A DNA stretch of 61,659 nt from DATGMS01 sp040905145. GTDB taxonomy: Bacteria; Bacteroidota; Bacteroidia; Cytophagales; Cyclobacteriaceae. The stretch lies in the NCBI GenBank assembly GCA_040905145.1, contig JBBDSC010000015.1:1-61659 (forward strand), written 5' to 3'. The notes under the pieces were generated by a model. The model worked only from the letters and a program-made list of their open reading frames with translations. It was not told the DNA's origin and made no database searches. Positions 46,402 to 56,859 of the stretch are shown piece after piece (position 1 is the stretch's first letter; the number at the start of each line of letters is the position of its first letter). The translations under genes were made by a program, and so were the position numbers.

Positions 46402-47415
46402 TCACGGGTTACAAACGCGCGACAACGGATGATCGAACATCTCCTCAATCAATTCGGTATAAAATTCCATCACCGTCTTGCCCACAGCCCTCACCTGCTG
46501 GGAAATCAAACTGGTTTCTGTCTGGCCTGGCACCGTATTGATTTCTATAAAGTAAAAATCGGAGGTATTATTTTCGAGAAAGTAATCTACCCTTACGGCT
46601 CCCTTGCAGTTAAGCTTTTGATATACTGCGGTAGCTATACTGTTAACTCTGGCGATTTCTTCTTCATTCATCCTTCCCGGGGTGATTTCCTGCGACACTC
46701 CTGGAGTGTATTTTGCTTCAAAATCAAAGAATTCCTTTGAGCTTACTATTTCCGTAGCGGGGAGCACGATGATTTTTCCACCCACTTTATAAACCCCAAT
46801 TGAAAATTCCCTACCTGAAACAAATTCTTCCACCAGCACCTGGCTATCTTCTTTGAAGGCTATGTTCAGTGCCTCCTCCAATTCACCGGAAGTTTTCACC
46901 TTACTCATTCCGATACTGCTCCCCCCATTATTGGGCTTGACAAAATAAGGCAACTTGAGCTGTTGTAAAATCCTTTCCCTGTTTTCAGGGATATTTTTGA
47001 ACAGGACTATGGAAGGGGCAACATGTAAACTTTCTATTCCAGATACAATGGCCTTGGTATACTCCTTGTTCATCGTAATGGAAGAAGTCAATGCATCACA
47101 GGTAGTATAAGGAAGCCGCATCATATCAAAATACCCCGCCAGCTTGCCATCTTCTCCAGGGGAACCATGAAGAATGTTAAACACCCCATCAAAGCGGATT
47201 TTTTCTCCATTTAAATGAATGGAGAAGTCATTGGCATCAACAAGGTGCTGATTTCCATGGTCGTCTTCATGGTACCATTTTTCCCTTAAAATAATAATTT
47301 TGTATACCTTGTATTTATCCAGGTCCAGGTTTTTTTCCACTACCGCGGCACTTTTTAAGGACACCACGGCTTCACCGGTAAATCCTCCGGTAACCAAAGC
47401 GATTTTTTTTTTCAT
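46402..47415 (-). CDS. ddl: D-alanine--D-alanine ligase
   Basis: A 337-residue ATP-grasp enzyme of peptidoglycan precursor synthesis. LKLPYFVKPNNGGSSIGMSKV, the EDSQVLVEEFVSGREFSIGVY segment and VDYFLENNTSDFYFIEINTVPGQTETS with metal-binding residues are present. Length and order are normal. It has no mur gene neighbour. A palindromic gap follows its stop codon. Confidence 0.95.
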   Translation of the reverse strand: MKKKIALVTGGFTGEAVVSLKSAAVVEKNLDLDKYKVYKIIILREKWYHEDDHGNQHLVDANDFSIHLNGEKIRFDGVFNILHGSPGEDGKLAGYFDMMRLPYTTCDALTSSITMNKEYTKAIVSGIESLHVAPSIVLFKNIPENRERILQQLKLPYFVKPNNGGSSIGMSKVKTSGELEEALNIAFKEDSQVLVEEFVSGREFSIGVYKVGGKIIVLPATEIVSSKEFFDFEAKYTPGVSQEITPGRMNEEEIARVNSIATAVYQKLNCKGAVRVDYFLENNTSDFYFIEINTVPGQTETSLISQQVRAVGKTVMEFYTELIEEMFDHPLSRVCNP

Positions 47416-47496
47416 AGCTGAAGTAAAGGTAAAGAACAGGGCTGCAAGTTTACCATTCTTGCGCCAATTCTACCCGCTGTTGGACCGAAAATAGTT

Positions 47497-48708
47497 TTAT
47501 TTTTTATTTAATGCGTAGCTACCTACCAATTCCCCATCATCTTTCAACATATCTATTTTTATGTTCTTTGGAGTGGCATGGAATTTAATAAAGGTTCTAC
47601 TGCCATCGGCCGGACCTCCTCCGATAACTATAGGAAAATGATGGTCATTGTCCGCATCATGGGTGGTATACCTATGGGTATGGCCAGATACCTGTAGATC
47701 AATGTTGCCTTTGTTCAGCAGCGGTCCAAACATCTCCCTGCAGTGGAGTGTTCCATGCCAATCCCCCGAGTGCCAGGGGGAAATGTGAATGAGGACCACC
47801 CGGAATGCTGCCGCCTCAAATTCCGGAGAAGCAATTTCCTTTTCCAGCCACTTTTTCTGGATTTCCCGGTACTGGTCAAAAGCTGCCAAGCCACCGTATT
47901 CCCAATTGTCATCAGCTTTATCCTCTCCTGAATCCAATACCACCACCCTTACTGGACCACGTGTAAAGGCATAATAATACTTATTGTCGGTAAAGCCCAA
48001 ATACTCCGGGAGCTGACGGGAAAATGCCCCCCTGACTTCGTGGTTTCCTTGAACAAATAAAAAAGGAACCTCTTTGGCAAAAATTTCTACGCATGGCTTT
48101 AGGAATTGATCGATAAGCTGTTCTTCACTGTCAGAGTTATCAAAAACGTCCCCATTGAAAACCACCAGGTCAAAGTCTTTTTCATTGCCATTATAGCCGA
48201 ACCTATACAATAGCTGAGGAATGGTTTGTGGTCGCTCGTGATGATCGTTGAAAATGACCATTTTAAATTCCTCATCGCTTTCGGCCGGAGTTTTGAATGA
48301 ATAAACCTCACTGACGAGGGGCTCCCCAAATTTATATTGCGATCCGCTTACCCCAAGGATTTCTGTTGAGACGATGCGGTACCGGTGGGATTGCCCTGGT
48401 TTTATTCCGCTAAGCGTAATTTTATTGACCCTATTATTGGCTTGAATAAGACCATTTTGATGAGAAAAAAACTTCTTGTTCAAATGATTCCGATCCCCAT
48501 ACTCAATCCAGCTAAAACAGTTTTTGTGGGTGATCCACATTACAGTCGCTTCTGTGGGCGAAATGTTTTGCAGGTACGGGCCCACTACAACAAAATTGGT
48601 TTCCTGTACCCCCATGGCCAAGGCAGGTACAGCACTTGCCGGCAGGAGCGAGAGCGCTCCGATTTTGGAAAAATTTTCCAGAAAAGTCCTTCTGCTTGAT
48701 TTGGTCAT
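47497..48708 (-). CDS. secreted metallophosphoesterase with purple-acid-phosphatase-like N-domain
   Basis: A 403-residue protein. The start at 48708 (MTKSSRRTFLENFSKIG) carries a Tat-type twin-arginine signal. A fibronectin-like N-domain (VVGPYLQNISPTEATVMWIT) precedes a calcineurin-like domain with NDHHERPQ, VVFNGDVFDN, VQGNHEVRGAFS, VLIHISPWHSGDW and VSGHTHRYTTH, which supply the dimetal ligands. A phosphatase or phosphodiesterase in the periplasm; the substrate is unknown. It lies 206 bp after susD on the same strand, so it may belong to the same locus. Confidence 0.9.
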   Translation of the reverse strand: MTKSSRRTFLENFSKIGALSLLPASAVPALAMGVQETNFVVVGPYLQNISPTEATVMWITHKNCFSWIEYGDRNHLNKKFFSHQNGLIQANNRVNKITLSGIKPGQSHRYRIVSTEILGVSGSQYKFGEPLVSEVYSFKTPAESDEEFKMVIFNDHHERPQTIPQLLYRFGYNGNEKDFDLVVFNGDVFDNSDSEEQLIDQFLKPCVEIFAKEVPFLFVQGNHEVRGAFSRQLPEYLGFTDNKYYYAFTRGPVRVVVLDSGEDKADDNWEYGGLAAFDQYREIQKKWLEKEIASPEFEAAAFRVVLIHISPWHSGDWHGTLHCREMFGPLLNKGNIDLQVSGHTHRYTTHDADNDHHFPIVIGGGPADGSRTFIKFHATPKNIKIDMLKDDGELVGSYALNKK

Positions 48709-48914
48709 TTTTGATTCATAAGTATTTATGGTTATTGATCCCGCCAAGCCGGACCGCAAAGTTAATATAGGTTTTTGAAGTTTTGGGTTAAAATATTTAT
48801 CAGTTGCATCCTTAGCGGCTCGTGAAAAATTATTTTATCCCGCCGAGCCGCCAAGCCACAAAGACTATAGACTTTTTATGTTGGTTCCATGCTTTGCTCC
48901 TTTACTTGAGCTAA

Positions 48915-50696
48915 TCAATACCCCGGATTTTGTATCAGCAATTCATTCCGGTTCATTTCATCGCGCAAAATAGGAAAAAAGTAAGCCTTATCAATCCATT
49001 CGTGATCTTCAAAAGGGACGTGTTGAATGGTTGGAACTGTATCGGTGGTCATGTCCGGCTTGAGTTGGTATTCAACCTCTGCCCTTAGAACGGATTTGTC
49101 ATAGGCTTCCGGTCCAATTACCCACCTACGGACATCCCAAATTCTATGGTCTTCAAGTGCCAGTTCAATGCGTCTTTCCAAACGATAAAGTTCACGCAAA
49201 GCTTCACCGGATTCATTGACGGCGGGCAATCCGGCTCTTTTTCTTATGCGGTTTAAATAGGTGCGGGCCTCCTCATATTCGCCCAGCTCAATACATGCTT
49301 CTACATAATTAAGCAGTATTTCAGTATACCGGATAAAGCGATAGGGAACATCCTGGCGAATATATTGGTGGTCATATTGAGGGTCTAAAAATTTTCTGGA
49401 GTAATAGCCCGTGTAGCTGCCATTCCAATTTTCAATGGGGCTTTGTCTTGTGTCAAGCCCGTATCGTATTTGAATGGAATTGGAAGCAGGGTCCCACACT
49501 TCCCACTTCCCTACCTGAAGAACCCCTTCCGGTTCCTCTGCCCTTAAATATTCGGGACGCGGCCGCCATTTTGCCCCTTCATAAAGTATGGTGGCATAAA
49601 AACGCGGTTCCCGGTTTTCATAAGGCCTGGCAGCATGTTCAGGATTGTTCCAATCAAAACTGGATCCATCGGCCATGGCGTAATCGTCCACCAAATCCCC
49701 TAATGGTGCATTGGTGCCCCAGTTATGCCATCCGTTAGGGCCACTGACCAATCCGATCTGGACATTGTCTTTGAGGGTAAAATACCTTAAAAAGATATCC
49801 TCTTCGTTATTTTTGGAGATAAAAAGCTGGACAAAATTTTCTGAAATATCTTCACCCGGTGCTGGATCTGCTTTGTACATACTGTACATTCCCAAATCTA
49901 TCACGGCTTTAGCCGCATCTTTAGCTGCTTGCCAGCGGGCAGTCCGATCTCCACTAATATAGCCAATTAGCTCAGGGTGGGCATATTCAGGAAAAACTGA
50001 GGTATTGTACAGGTCACTGGCTGCCCGTACAAGAACTCTTGATTTTAATGCCAACGCAGCCCCTTTTATTGCTCGGCCAATGTCATTCCCCGAATAATTA
50101 TCGGGTAATAAACGACTGGCCTCATCCAAATCAGCTACAATAAAATCCACCGTTTCTTCAAGGGTATTACGTGGAACATTGAATTCATCCACCAGCTCAA
50201 AAACCCTGGAAATTAAAGGTACACCACCATACTGACGCATGAGCAGATGATATAAATAACCCCTTAAGAAATGGGCTTCCCCTTTCATTCTGTCCAGGAT
50301 TTCTTGATCAGCAGGAATTCTGTCCGCATTTTCAAGAAACATATTGGCGAACCTTACGCTTTTATATAATTCGTTCCAACTGCTATAACTCTGGTTGTTG
50401 CCCCAGGAGGGTATTCCATCAGCCGTTAATTGCGACCTGTTGAATTGCAATGAGGCCGTGTTCCCACGGTAGTGCGCTTCGTCAACGATCATCCCTTTCA
50501 ATCGACCCTGGGTGAATGTTTGGTCCAACCTTTGGTATATGTTATTAATGAAAGATTGTGCTAAAGCCTCATCACCCCATACTGCTGCGTCTGCAAATTC
50601 ATCCAAAGGTTGGGTTTCAAGAAACTCTTCGTTACAGGAGGTCATGAGCAATAGACCCAGTAAAGAAATTTGAAGGATATGTTTTATGTTTTTCAT
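48915..50696 (-). CDS. SusD/RagB family nutrient-binding lipoprotein
   Basis: A 593-residue surface lipoprotein: lipobox Cys21 (LLLMTSCNEEFLETQPLDEF), an N-terminal SusD-like helical domain, TPR-like helices and the C-terminal RagB/SusD part ending with FPILRDEMNRNELLIQNPGY. It partners with the SusC gene 12 bp upstream to capture an oligosaccharide or other polymer. No glycosidase or sigma regulator lies beside the pair. Confidence 0.95.
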   Translation of the reverse strand: MKNIKHILQISLLGLLLMTSCNEEFLETQPLDEFADAAVWGDEALAQSFINNIYQRLDQTFTQGRLKGMIVDEAHYRGNTASLQFNRSQLTADGIPSWGNNQSYSSWNELYKSVRFANMFLENADRIPADQEILDRMKGEAHFLRGYLYHLLMRQYGGVPLISRVFELVDEFNVPRNTLEETVDFIVADLDEASRLLPDNYSGNDIGRAIKGAALALKSRVLVRAASDLYNTSVFPEYAHPELIGYISGDRTARWQAAKDAAKAVIDLGMYSMYKADPAPGEDISENFVQLFISKNNEEDIFLRYFTLKDNVQIGLVSGPNGWHNWGTNAPLGDLVDDYAMADGSSFDWNNPEHAARPYENREPRFYATILYEGAKWRPRPEYLRAEEPEGVLQVGKWEVWDPASNSIQIRYGLDTRQSPIENWNGSYTGYYSRKFLDPQYDHQYIRQDVPYRFIRYTEILLNYVEACIELGEYEEARTYLNRIRKRAGLPAVNESGEALRELYRLERRIELALEDHRIWDVRRWVIGPEAYDKSVLRAEVEYQLKPDMTTDTVPTIQHVPFEDHEWIDKAYFFPILRDEMNRNELLIQNPGY

Positions 50697-50708
50697 TTCT
50701 TTCTTTTT

Positions 50709-53700
50709 TTAAAAAGTTAAAGTAACTCCTAAATTATAAACTTTATTTAGCGGATAAGCCGTGTTGGAGGTAGATTCCGGGTCATGATCCTTGATGGAGG
50801 ACCAGGTGAAAAGGTTTAATCCACTAAAATAAACATTTACACGCTCTACCCCCAGACCCGGATTTTCAAAATTATAGCCAAAGACCACATTTTTAAATCT
50901 TAAATAATCACTGTCTTCCAGCCAATACGTGTTTTCGTAGTTACGCCAGTATTCGGAATAACGGTTCCATGTTCTGGGCTTTGTGGCACTGGTATTTTCT
51001 TCTGTCCACCGTCCCTCAGCATCTGCCGCACGGAAATTACCTGCTTCACCCTGCAGTGAATAATACATGTTTCTCTGGGCTCCTGCGGCTCCTTGTAAAA
51101 AGACAGTAGAATAGAAATTTTTGTACCTTAAATCCAGGTTTAGGCCTCCCTGAAAAGTGGGCATGTCGGTTTTTTGGGTCCTGATCCGGTCCAGCCCGTC
51201 TATCACCCCATCTTCATTTACATCCTCAAATATGACATCACCAGGCCTGGCACCCACCCAGCTGGGATAAGCATCTACTGCTGCCTGATCTTCAAAGATT
51301 CCTATTGCTTTGTAAACCAAATTGGTATTCATAGGACTTCCCGTAGATCTCTGCCATTCAGGAGCCCCGGGTGTTTCGTCCCAAAATTTTATTTTATTTT
51401 TTTGATAACCACCGTTGGCTGATACGGTATACCGTAGAGTGCCTAAGTTATTGGTATAACCCAATTGGAGTTCTATGCCCTGGTTAACCACCTCACCAAT
51501 ATTCTCACGGGGAAGGGTTAGGCCGCTGGTATGCGGTACAGAAGCAGCCCTTTGCCATAAAATGTTGGTGCGGAGGTTATAAAAGTAATCTCCGGAAATG
51601 GAAAACCTGCCCTCAAACAGTTGGGCATCAAAACCTATATTGGATTGGTTGGCCACTTCCCAGGTGATGCTGGGATTGGCTATACGGAGTTCACTCAAAG
51701 TTTTATCCTCCCAATTTTCATTAAACACGTAATTTGTTGAGCCAAAACCATAGCTGGTCAGGTATTGATAAGGCTCAATACGGTCATTTCCTGTCTGGCC
51801 CCATGACCCTCTGATTTTAAGGAAATTAGCCCAAGAAACCTTGTCTTTTATAAAATTTTCCTCAGAAATAACCCAACCAAGGGATACCCCAGGGAAAAAT
51901 CCAAACCGGCCTTCTTCAGGAAAGATAAAGGAGCCGTCATATCTCCATACAAACTCAAACAGATACTTGCCCATAAAATCATAATTTGCCCGCCCGAAGT
52001 AATTCAAACGGGCATTTTCACTGGCTGAACCAAAAGCTGCTTGTTCCAATTCACCCCCGGCGAACATTTGATCCACTGCCGTAGAAATAAAATATCGGCG
52101 AAATCCTCCATAATTCATGGATTCCCCTGAAATGCGCTCCGATCCGACCAGCACATTCACATGATGGTTTTCACCAAAGCTGCGGATATAATTAATCAGG
52201 CCATTAAGGGTAATCCTCTGTGTATCATCTCCCCTCTGGGTCAACCGGGGGTCGGAATAACCCCTTTGTCCTCTAACCAGATGAGGTTCATCATTTTCAT
52301 TGTAGGTTATCCCATCCCAGGTGTACAGGTACCAAGGGGTTTGCCATAATTTATTGTTCTGGAAACTTTTGTCCACAGAAGCATTGCCGGAAATTGATAA
52401 TCCATTTACCCAAGGGATACGGATGTCCAATTTCATCCGGGTATCCAGATCAAAAATTTTATCCCTGTCATATCCCGTCTGATCTGTTGTGATCACTACA
52501 GGGTTATCCCCATATTCAATATCCGGCCCATTCAGTCCATTGGGCCAATAGGCATGAAGATTGGGCTTGCCCCTCATAAGGAAAGCAAATATTGACCCAG
52601 CTGAACGGGTGGGATAATTCCTGTTTTCCTGGCGTCCTGCCACATCAAAACTCATTCTGATATTTTCAGAAATCTTACCGTCCAAATTTGCCCGGAAGTT
52701 GGCCTGGGAGTAATTGGTGGCACTGTTTTTATAAATTCCATCTTGAAAATTACCGCCAAGCGAAACAAAATAATTCATGTTTTCTGAGCCTCCTCTTATG
52801 GACATATTACCGTAACGTTGTTGTGCAGAGGGCTTAAGTGTTTCCGCAAACCAGTCTGTGTTTGGATAACGCCATGGATCTGAGCCATCTCCGAATTTTT
52901 GGATTTCCTCGGCATCATATACTGCTGGCTGACCATTATAATGGTTGATTTCGTTCAGCATGGTCGCATAGGTGGCTGCGCCTGCCATATCGGGCAGAAC
53001 TGTTGGCATGCCCCATCCTTGGTTGAAGTTAAGGGTGACTTGTGGCGCCCCTTCACCGCCCCTTTTGGTGGTGATCAAAATCACTCCATTGGCAGCTTGG
53101 GCACCGTAAATGGCAGCGGAAGCATCTTTTAGAACAGTAATGCTTTCAATATCTGCTGGGTTTAATCGATCCAGGTCCCGGTTGGCAATTCCGTCCACCA
53201 CAATAAGCGGAGAATTATTGCCTAATGTATTGGCCCCCCTGATCCTCAAGGTGGTCGCATCACTTCCGGGCTCTCCTGTCCGCGTGACAGCAGTTAAGCC
53301 AGGAATCCGGCCGGTAAGGGTGTTTGAATAGTTAATGGTAGGGACGGTTTCTAACTCACGTCCTTCAACTGTACTTATTGCTCCAGTGATGGTGGCTTTT
53401 TTTTGGGTGCCATACCCGACGACGACCACCTCATCCAAAGAGGCCATGTCCTCATTTAAGGTAATATTAATAATACTTTGATCACCCACTACAACGCTTC
53501 TGGTTTCAAAACCGATAAATGAAAAAGCCAAAGTGGAACCTTCTGGAACAGACAAGGAATATTTTCCATCCAAATCCGTGGCTGTTCCGATTGTCGTTCC
53601 CTGTACCAAAACGGTCACCCCCGGTATGGGAATACCTTTTTGATCCACAACGGTACCGGTTACAGAAACAGCTACCTCTTGAAATGGAACGGCTAAAACA

Positions 53701-53846
53701 TTTTCGCTGCTTTTCCTTTCGATACCTTCAGCTTGCACATTCCCTGTCCAAAAAGAAAGGATGCCTATTGCCAAGCACCAGATGGCCTTTTCATACATAA
53801 ATCCCAAACAGGGATTCATTTCGTGTGATAGTAAATCTTTTTTCAT
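50709..53846 (-). CDS. SusC/RagA family TonB-linked outer membrane transporter
   Basis: A 1045-residue outer membrane receptor. Signal peptide to about residue 40 (ending VQAEG), a CarboxypepD_reg-like domain (about 62-140: VSVTGTVVDQKGIPIPGVTV), the SusC plug motif LDEVVVVGYGTQKKATITGA, the plug with SIRGANTLGNN-like LRIRGANTLGNNSPLIVVDG and ITVLKDASAAIYGAQAANGV, then the barrel to a terminal VYNLGVTLTF. It is the first gene of a SusC/SusD pair; substrate is unknown. Confidence 0.96.
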   Translation of the reverse strand: MKKDLLSHEMNPCLGFMYEKAIWCLAIGILSFWTGNVQAEGIERKSSENVLAVPFQEVAVSVTGTVVDQKGIPIPGVTVLVQGTTIGTATDLDGKYSLSVPEGSTLAFSFIGFETRSVVVGDQSIINITLNEDMASLDEVVVVGYGTQKKATITGAISTVEGRELETVPTINYSNTLTGRIPGLTAVTRTGEPGSDATTLRIRGANTLGNNSPLIVVDGIANRDLDRLNPADIESITVLKDASAAIYGAQAANGVILITTKRGGEGAPQVTLNFNQGWGMPTVLPDMAGAATYATMLNEINHYNGQPAVYDAEEIQKFGDGSDPWRYPNTDWFAETLKPSAQQRYGNMSIRGGSENMNYFVSLGGNFQDGIYKNSATNYSQANFRANLDGKISENIRMSFDVAGRQENRNYPTRSAGSIFAFLMRGKPNLHAYWPNGLNGPDIEYGDNPVVITTDQTGYDRDKIFDLDTRMKLDIRIPWVNGLSISGNASVDKSFQNNKLWQTPWYLYTWDGITYNENDEPHLVRGQRGYSDPRLTQRGDDTQRITLNGLINYIRSFGENHHVNVLVGSERISGESMNYGGFRRYFISTAVDQMFAGGELEQAAFGSASENARLNYFGRANYDFMGKYLFEFVWRYDGSFIFPEEGRFGFFPGVSLGWVISEENFIKDKVSWANFLKIRGSWGQTGNDRIEPYQYLTSYGFGSTNYVFNENWEDKTLSELRIANPSITWEVANQSNIGFDAQLFEGRFSISGDYFYNLRTNILWQRAASVPHTSGLTLPRENIGEVVNQGIELQLGYTNNLGTLRYTVSANGGYQKNKIKFWDETPGAPEWQRSTGSPMNTNLVYKAIGIFEDQAAVDAYPSWVGARPGDVIFEDVNEDGVIDGLDRIRTQKTDMPTFQGGLNLDLRYKNFYSTVFLQGAAGAQRNMYYSLQGEAGNFRAADAEGRWTEENTSATKPRTWNRYSEYWRNYENTYWLEDSDYLRFKNVVFGYNFENPGLGVERVNVYFSGLNLFTWSSIKDHDPESTSNTAYPLNKVYNLGVTLTF

Positions 53847-54125
53847 ACTTGTTATCTTTTTTTTGGCAAAACAAACTTTTTAACATTGGAAAATTTTATA
53901 AACTGAGTTAAATATTTGTTAATTAATCTTTAATCAATGTATAGTTCAATGTAAGGATTTATTGGGATTCATTTTACTTATTTATAATTAAAATTTTACA
54001 TTGGACATAAGTGGAGGGCAATACACGTCTCTTATTGAGAAATGCCTCGAATTCCTTTTGTTCATATCCCTCCTTCTCATCAATCAGTTTTTCATTATAT
54101 TTAGCTTTCGAAAAAATCCAGTGAT

Positions 54126-56303
54126 ATGACGCATTTACGTTTAATGGCCGTGTTGGCAATGATAATTTGCCTTTCTACCGCCGGAGTGGCGCAGGAAAAG
54201 AAATCGGTAACCCTGGAAGATATCTTCAAAGAGGGTCTTTTTAATCAAAAATCCATCCATGGGATCAATTGGATGAAGAATGGACAATATTACAGCTCCC
54301 TTATCCAGAACGAGGCTCCAAAGGTGGTGAAAATCAATGTGGCTATCGGCGAAGAAGAAGCTGTGCTCATCAATGGAAAAGAATTGGGCATAAATTTTTC
54401 CGATTATTCCTTCAATAATGATGAAACCAAAGCGCTTCTCGTCTCGGAAAAGGAAAGTATCTACAGGAGATCTTCCAAAGGGATATATCATGTGTTTGAT
54501 TTGGCTACCGGGGACCTTCAGGAGTTGATGGAGGGAGAAAAGATTTCTTATGCCACCCTTTCTCCAGACAATACCAAGGTGGCTTTCGTCAAGGACAATG
54601 ACCTTTATTATATGGATCTGGAATCGGACAAGGTTAATCAGATCACCACCGATGGGAAATGGAACAGTATCATCAATGGAGCGGCTGATTGGGTTTATGA
54701 AGAGGAGTTTTCTATGGCCAAAGCTTTTGAATGGTCTCCTGATGGAAAAGAAATCGCTTTTATCCGGTTTGATGAAAGGGAGGTCCCGGAATACAACATG
54801 CAGATTTGGGGACCTCTTTATCCTCTTGAATATAAATTTAAATACCCTAAAGCAGGAGAGGAAAATTCAGAGGTCAGCATTCACGTCTATTCATTGGTTT
54901 CGGATAAAACCATACAGATTGATACAGGGGAAAAAAAGGATATTTACCTTCCGAGAATCTACTGGACCGGGGATTCTCAGACATTGGCCTTTATACGATT
55001 GAACAGATTGCAAAATCAATTGGATATTTTTCATGCGAACTCCAACAGCGGGGAAAGCGAAATCATTGTGAGGGAAATCGCAGATACTTATGTGGACCTG
55101 AACTATAATGATAATCTGCAGTACCTGAAAGAAGAGAAAGGGTTTATCAGGACGAGTGAAATAGACGGTTACAAGCATATTTATCATCATGATATGGAGG
55201 GTAAATTAATCCGGCAAATCACTACAGGTGATTGGGAAGTGACCGAATTGGTAGGAGTTGATGAATCACATAACAAAATTTATTTTATCTCCACGGAAGC
55301 ATCTCCTTTGGAAAGAAAGTTATACGCAATCAACCTGAACGGGAAAGGAAAGAAGCTGCTTACCCCTGCTGAAGGCACCCATGAAGTAAATATGAGCAAG
55401 GATTTTAAATATTACATTGATTACTATACTACTGCAGGGACACCTTTGGAAATAACTTTGAATAAATCAAATGGCAAAACCATTAAAGTTCTGGAGGAAA
55501 ATAAAGCATTAAAAGAAAGACTTTCCACCTTTTCCCTCTCCCAAAAGGAGTTTTTTCAATTTGAAACTGTAGATGGAATCCTATTAAACGGATACCTGAT
55601 GAAGCCGCCCAATTTTGACGCGAATAAGCAGTATCCTTTAATAATGTATGTGTATGGGGGACCTGGATCACAGACCGTAACCGACTCCTGGGGAGGCACC
55701 AGGGATTTTTGGCATCAGCATCTCGCCGCAGAAGGTTATCTCATTGCTTCCATAGATAATAGAGGAACCGGTGGAAGGGGAAGGGATTTTAAACATGTTA
55801 CTTATGCCAATCTGGGAAAATATGAAACGGAAGATCAGATCGCCGGGGCGAAGTATTTGGGCGCTTTACCTTATGTGGACAGCAGCAGGATTGGCATTTG
55901 GGGTTGGTCTTATGGGGGTTATATGTCTTCGCTGGCATTGATGGTGGGGAATGACGTGTTTAAAACCGCCGTTGCAGTGGCACCGGTTACTACTTGGAGA
56001 TATTATGACACCATCTATACGGAAAGATACCTGAAGACCCCTCAGGAAAATCCTTTTGGCTATGACAGCAATAGCCCGATCAACCATGTCAGAAAATTAA
56101 AGGGAAATCTACTTTTGATCCATGGAACAGGGGACGACAATGTCCATTTCCAAAATACAGTCGATTTGGTCAATGCCTTGGTCAGTGCAGACAAGCAGTT
56201 TGAAACCTTCTATTACCCCAATAGAAACCATGGGATCTACGGGGGCAATACCACTTGGCATCTGTATAACCTGATGACGGATTTTTTGAAAAGAAAGCTA
56301 TAA
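54126..56303 (+). CDS. S9B family prolyl peptidase (dipeptidyl peptidase IV type)
   Basis: A 725-residue secreted serine peptidase that removes N-terminal Xaa-Pro dipeptides. A signal peptide (LMAVLAMIICLSTAGVAQ) leads a beta-propeller (about 30-460) and an alpha/beta hydrolase domain with Ser595 (GWSYGG), Asp670 (GTGDDN) and His702 (NRNHG). The Glu pair near VYEEEFSMAKAF matches the DPP-IV double-Glu motif. It lies divergently from SusC, with 279 bp of AT-rich DNA between. It probably feeds on secreted-protein peptides. Confidence 0.95.
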   Translation: MTHLRLMAVLAMIICLSTAGVAQEKKSVTLEDIFKEGLFNQKSIHGINWMKNGQYYSSLIQNEAPKVVKINVAIGEEEAVLINGKELGINFSDYSFNNDETKALLVSEKESIYRRSSKGIYHVFDLATGDLQELMEGEKISYATLSPDNTKVAFVKDNDLYYMDLESDKVNQITTDGKWNSIINGAADWVYEEEFSMAKAFEWSPDGKEIAFIRFDEREVPEYNMQIWGPLYPLEYKFKYPKAGEENSEVSIHVYSLVSDKTIQIDTGEKKDIYLPRIYWTGDSQTLAFIRLNRLQNQLDIFHANSNSGESEIIVREIADTYVDLNYNDNLQYLKEEKGFIRTSEIDGYKHIYHHDMEGKLIRQITTGDWEVTELVGVDESHNKIYFISTEASPLERKLYAINLNGKGKKLLTPAEGTHEVNMSKDFKYYIDYYTTAGTPLEITLNKSNGKTIKVLEENKALKERLSTFSLSQKEFFQFETVDGILLNGYLMKPPNFDANKQYPLIMYVYGGPGSQTVTDSWGGTRDFWHQHLAAEGYLIASIDNRGTGGRGRDFKHVTYANLGKYETEDQIAGAKYLGALPYVDSSRIGIWGWSYGGYMSSLALMVGNDVFKTAVAVAPVTTWRYYDTIYTERYLKTPQENPFGYDSNSPINHVRKLKGNLLLIHGTGDDNVHFQNTVDLVNALVSADKQFETFYYPNRNHGIYGGNTTWHLYNLMTDFLKRKL

Positions 56304-56460
56304 AGTAGGTCTGCTGCCAGAGAAAAACCCTCTTTGACATTTTTGATTTATCTATTAGTTCATTCAATTAAAGGATTAGAGACCCTTAAACAAAAATCTC
56401 AGGTCCAATGCTTGAAAAGAACGCCAATATGCATTATCTTATTCCTTCAAAAGCTGTATC

Positions 56461-56835
56461 ATGAACGAAAAAATAAATACTTCATTACATTCTCTGAGCC
56501 TGGTGGCCGTCGTGGGATTAACTTTCTGGTTTTTTTTAGCAGGGGACATTTCCCTTGGCCAGCTGCTCACTTTCCTGATTTTAACTGTGGCCATCATAGA
56601 AGTCATTAGCTTGATCCTGGTGGCAAAGATGTACCCGGAAAGCCACACCCGGTTCAAAATAGGAATCATTGCGATTTTGGTCATCCTTTTGGGAATTAAA
56701 TCCATGGTTCCTTCATTTTTTGCCCCACTGACCATTACTGTCTTTGTAATTAACTTTTTTTATAACTTTTATACCAACACCAAACGGAAAAAGGGAACCT
56801 TTAAAAGGAGATCCGGAAAAAAACTTCAGTTGTAA
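56461..56835 (+). CDS. small integral membrane protein, unknown
   Basis: A 124-residue protein with four hydrophobic segments (about 13-30, 33-56, 67-83 and 86-107) and a basic C-terminal tail (TKRKKGTFKRRSGKK), so the tail probably faces the cytoplasm. No catalytic motif is seen. It sits between the DPP-IV peptidase and the convergent M14 carboxypeptidase gene. Confidence 0.7.
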   Translation: MNEKINTSLHSLSLVAVVGLTFWFFLAGDISLGQLLTFLILTVAIIEVISLILVAKMYPESHTRFKIGIIAILVILLGIKSMVPSFFAPLTITVFVINFFYNFYTNTKRKKGTFKRRSGKKLQL

Positions 56836-56859
56836 TTTCTTCAGAAAGAGAAAATAAGA

